Part shown: piece after piece, positions 60,494 through 60,554 of the stretch
Position numbering within the stretch: the stretch's first letter is position 1
Layout of the letters: each line of letters starts with the position of its first letter
Source of the DNA: Candidatus Dormiibacterota bacterium
GTDB lineage: Bacteria > Chloroflexota > Dormibacteria > Dormibacterales > Dormibacteraceae
Length of the DNA: 60,554 bases
Assembly: GCA_003151935.1 (NCBI GenBank)
Contig: PLYZ01000087.1
Span: 1 to 60,554 of the forward strand
Direction: 5' to 3'
The notes under the pieces: model-generated
What the model saw: the letters and a program-made list of their open reading frames with translations, nothing else
Database searches by the model: none
What the model was told of the DNA's origin: nothing
Translations under genes and position numbers: made by a program

Positions 60494-60554
60494 TTCAGCG
60501 ATTCGGGCACTGGTGGTCGTATCCCAGGTGGTGAATTCAATCGGTCGTCGCAAC

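Noticed and set aside
1-60554. CRISPR arrays, complete insertion sequences, rRNA genes or a replication origin
   Set aside because: No regular spaced repeats, transposase motifs, rRNA segments or DnaA-box clusters were seen on either strand.

Overview
The window is a high-GC bacterial chromosome segment with dense, often overlapping genes and frequent GTG and TTG starts. Many genes have a TANNNT hexamer only 6-8 bases before the start codon, which points to leaderless transcripts. Gene content (class II fructose bisphosphatase GlpX, a membrane-anchored YvcK, bactofilin, SelA/SelB, a DUF1800/DUF1501 pair, ArsA with an HSP20-like tail, a LivGF fusion, pyruvate:ferredoxin oxidoreductase) suggests a soil bacterium of the Chloroflexota/Dormibacterota/Actinobacteriota group. 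That placement is inference; no rRNA or other phylogenetic anchor is present.

Layout. 1-1667: 3' end of pyruvate:ferredoxin oxidoreductase coupled to a dihydroorotate-dehydrogenase-like protein. 1775-1849: tRNA-Gln. 2047-7726: DUF5808 protein, YvcK, then a minus-strand group (PAP2 enzyme, RidA, BNR-repeat protein) and a divergent RnfD-like membrane protein. 7849-11388: minus-strand purA, dnaB, rplI and a DUF1232 gene; the last two each carry two frameshifts. 11453-15835: MFS transporter, GT87 glycosyltransferase and an acyl-CoA synthetase. 15840-27803: a long minus-strand run. It reads, in transcription order, two small membrane proteins, ArsA/Get3, an 89-aa protein, an M50 protease, SelA, SelB, MetF, a ROK kinase, CCA-adding enzyme, bactofilin, GlpX and an unknown. 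Most neighbours from ArsA to Cca overlap or lie about 10 bases apart, so they are probably one operon. 28137-33828: a 29-aa ORF, a divergent YchF-like protein, and the complete aspartate-to-threonine set hom-thrC-thrB-lysC. 33848-36681: ornithine cyclodeaminase family gene, an ECF sigma factor with a small membrane partner, a decayed membrane gene, and tRNA-Leu and tRNA-Arg. 36827-44194: PHP phosphoesterase, a second acyl-CoA synthetase with an acetamidase, a kinase-AAA fusion and an M50 protease with a regulatory tail. 44253-46408: tRNA-Leu with an integrated element about 2 kb long. 46588-53929: a membrane protein with PrsW protease, then a minus-strand operon of DUF1800, DUF1501, a 76-aa anchored protein, ApbE and a ferric-reductase-like membrane protein, then an unknown. 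53984-60493: HtrA-like protease, PPK2 and a complete branched-chain amino-acid-type ABC transporter (binding lipoprotein, LivH, LivM, fused LivG-LivF).

The most noteworthy points are: a small island bounded by a perfect 68-bp repeat of a tRNA-Leu 3' end, holding a decayed integrase and a BrnT/CopG-type toxin-antitoxin pair; a 928-residue protein joining a Ser/Thr kinase, a Cys/His cluster, a winged-helix-like segment and an AAA ATPase; the DUF1800/DUF1501/ApbE/heme-type cluster with a tiny protein where a flavin carrier would be expected; the leaderless promoter pattern; the frameshift cluster in rplI and DUF1232; a YchF-like protein lacking switch regions; and a 124-bp dispersed intergenic repeat.
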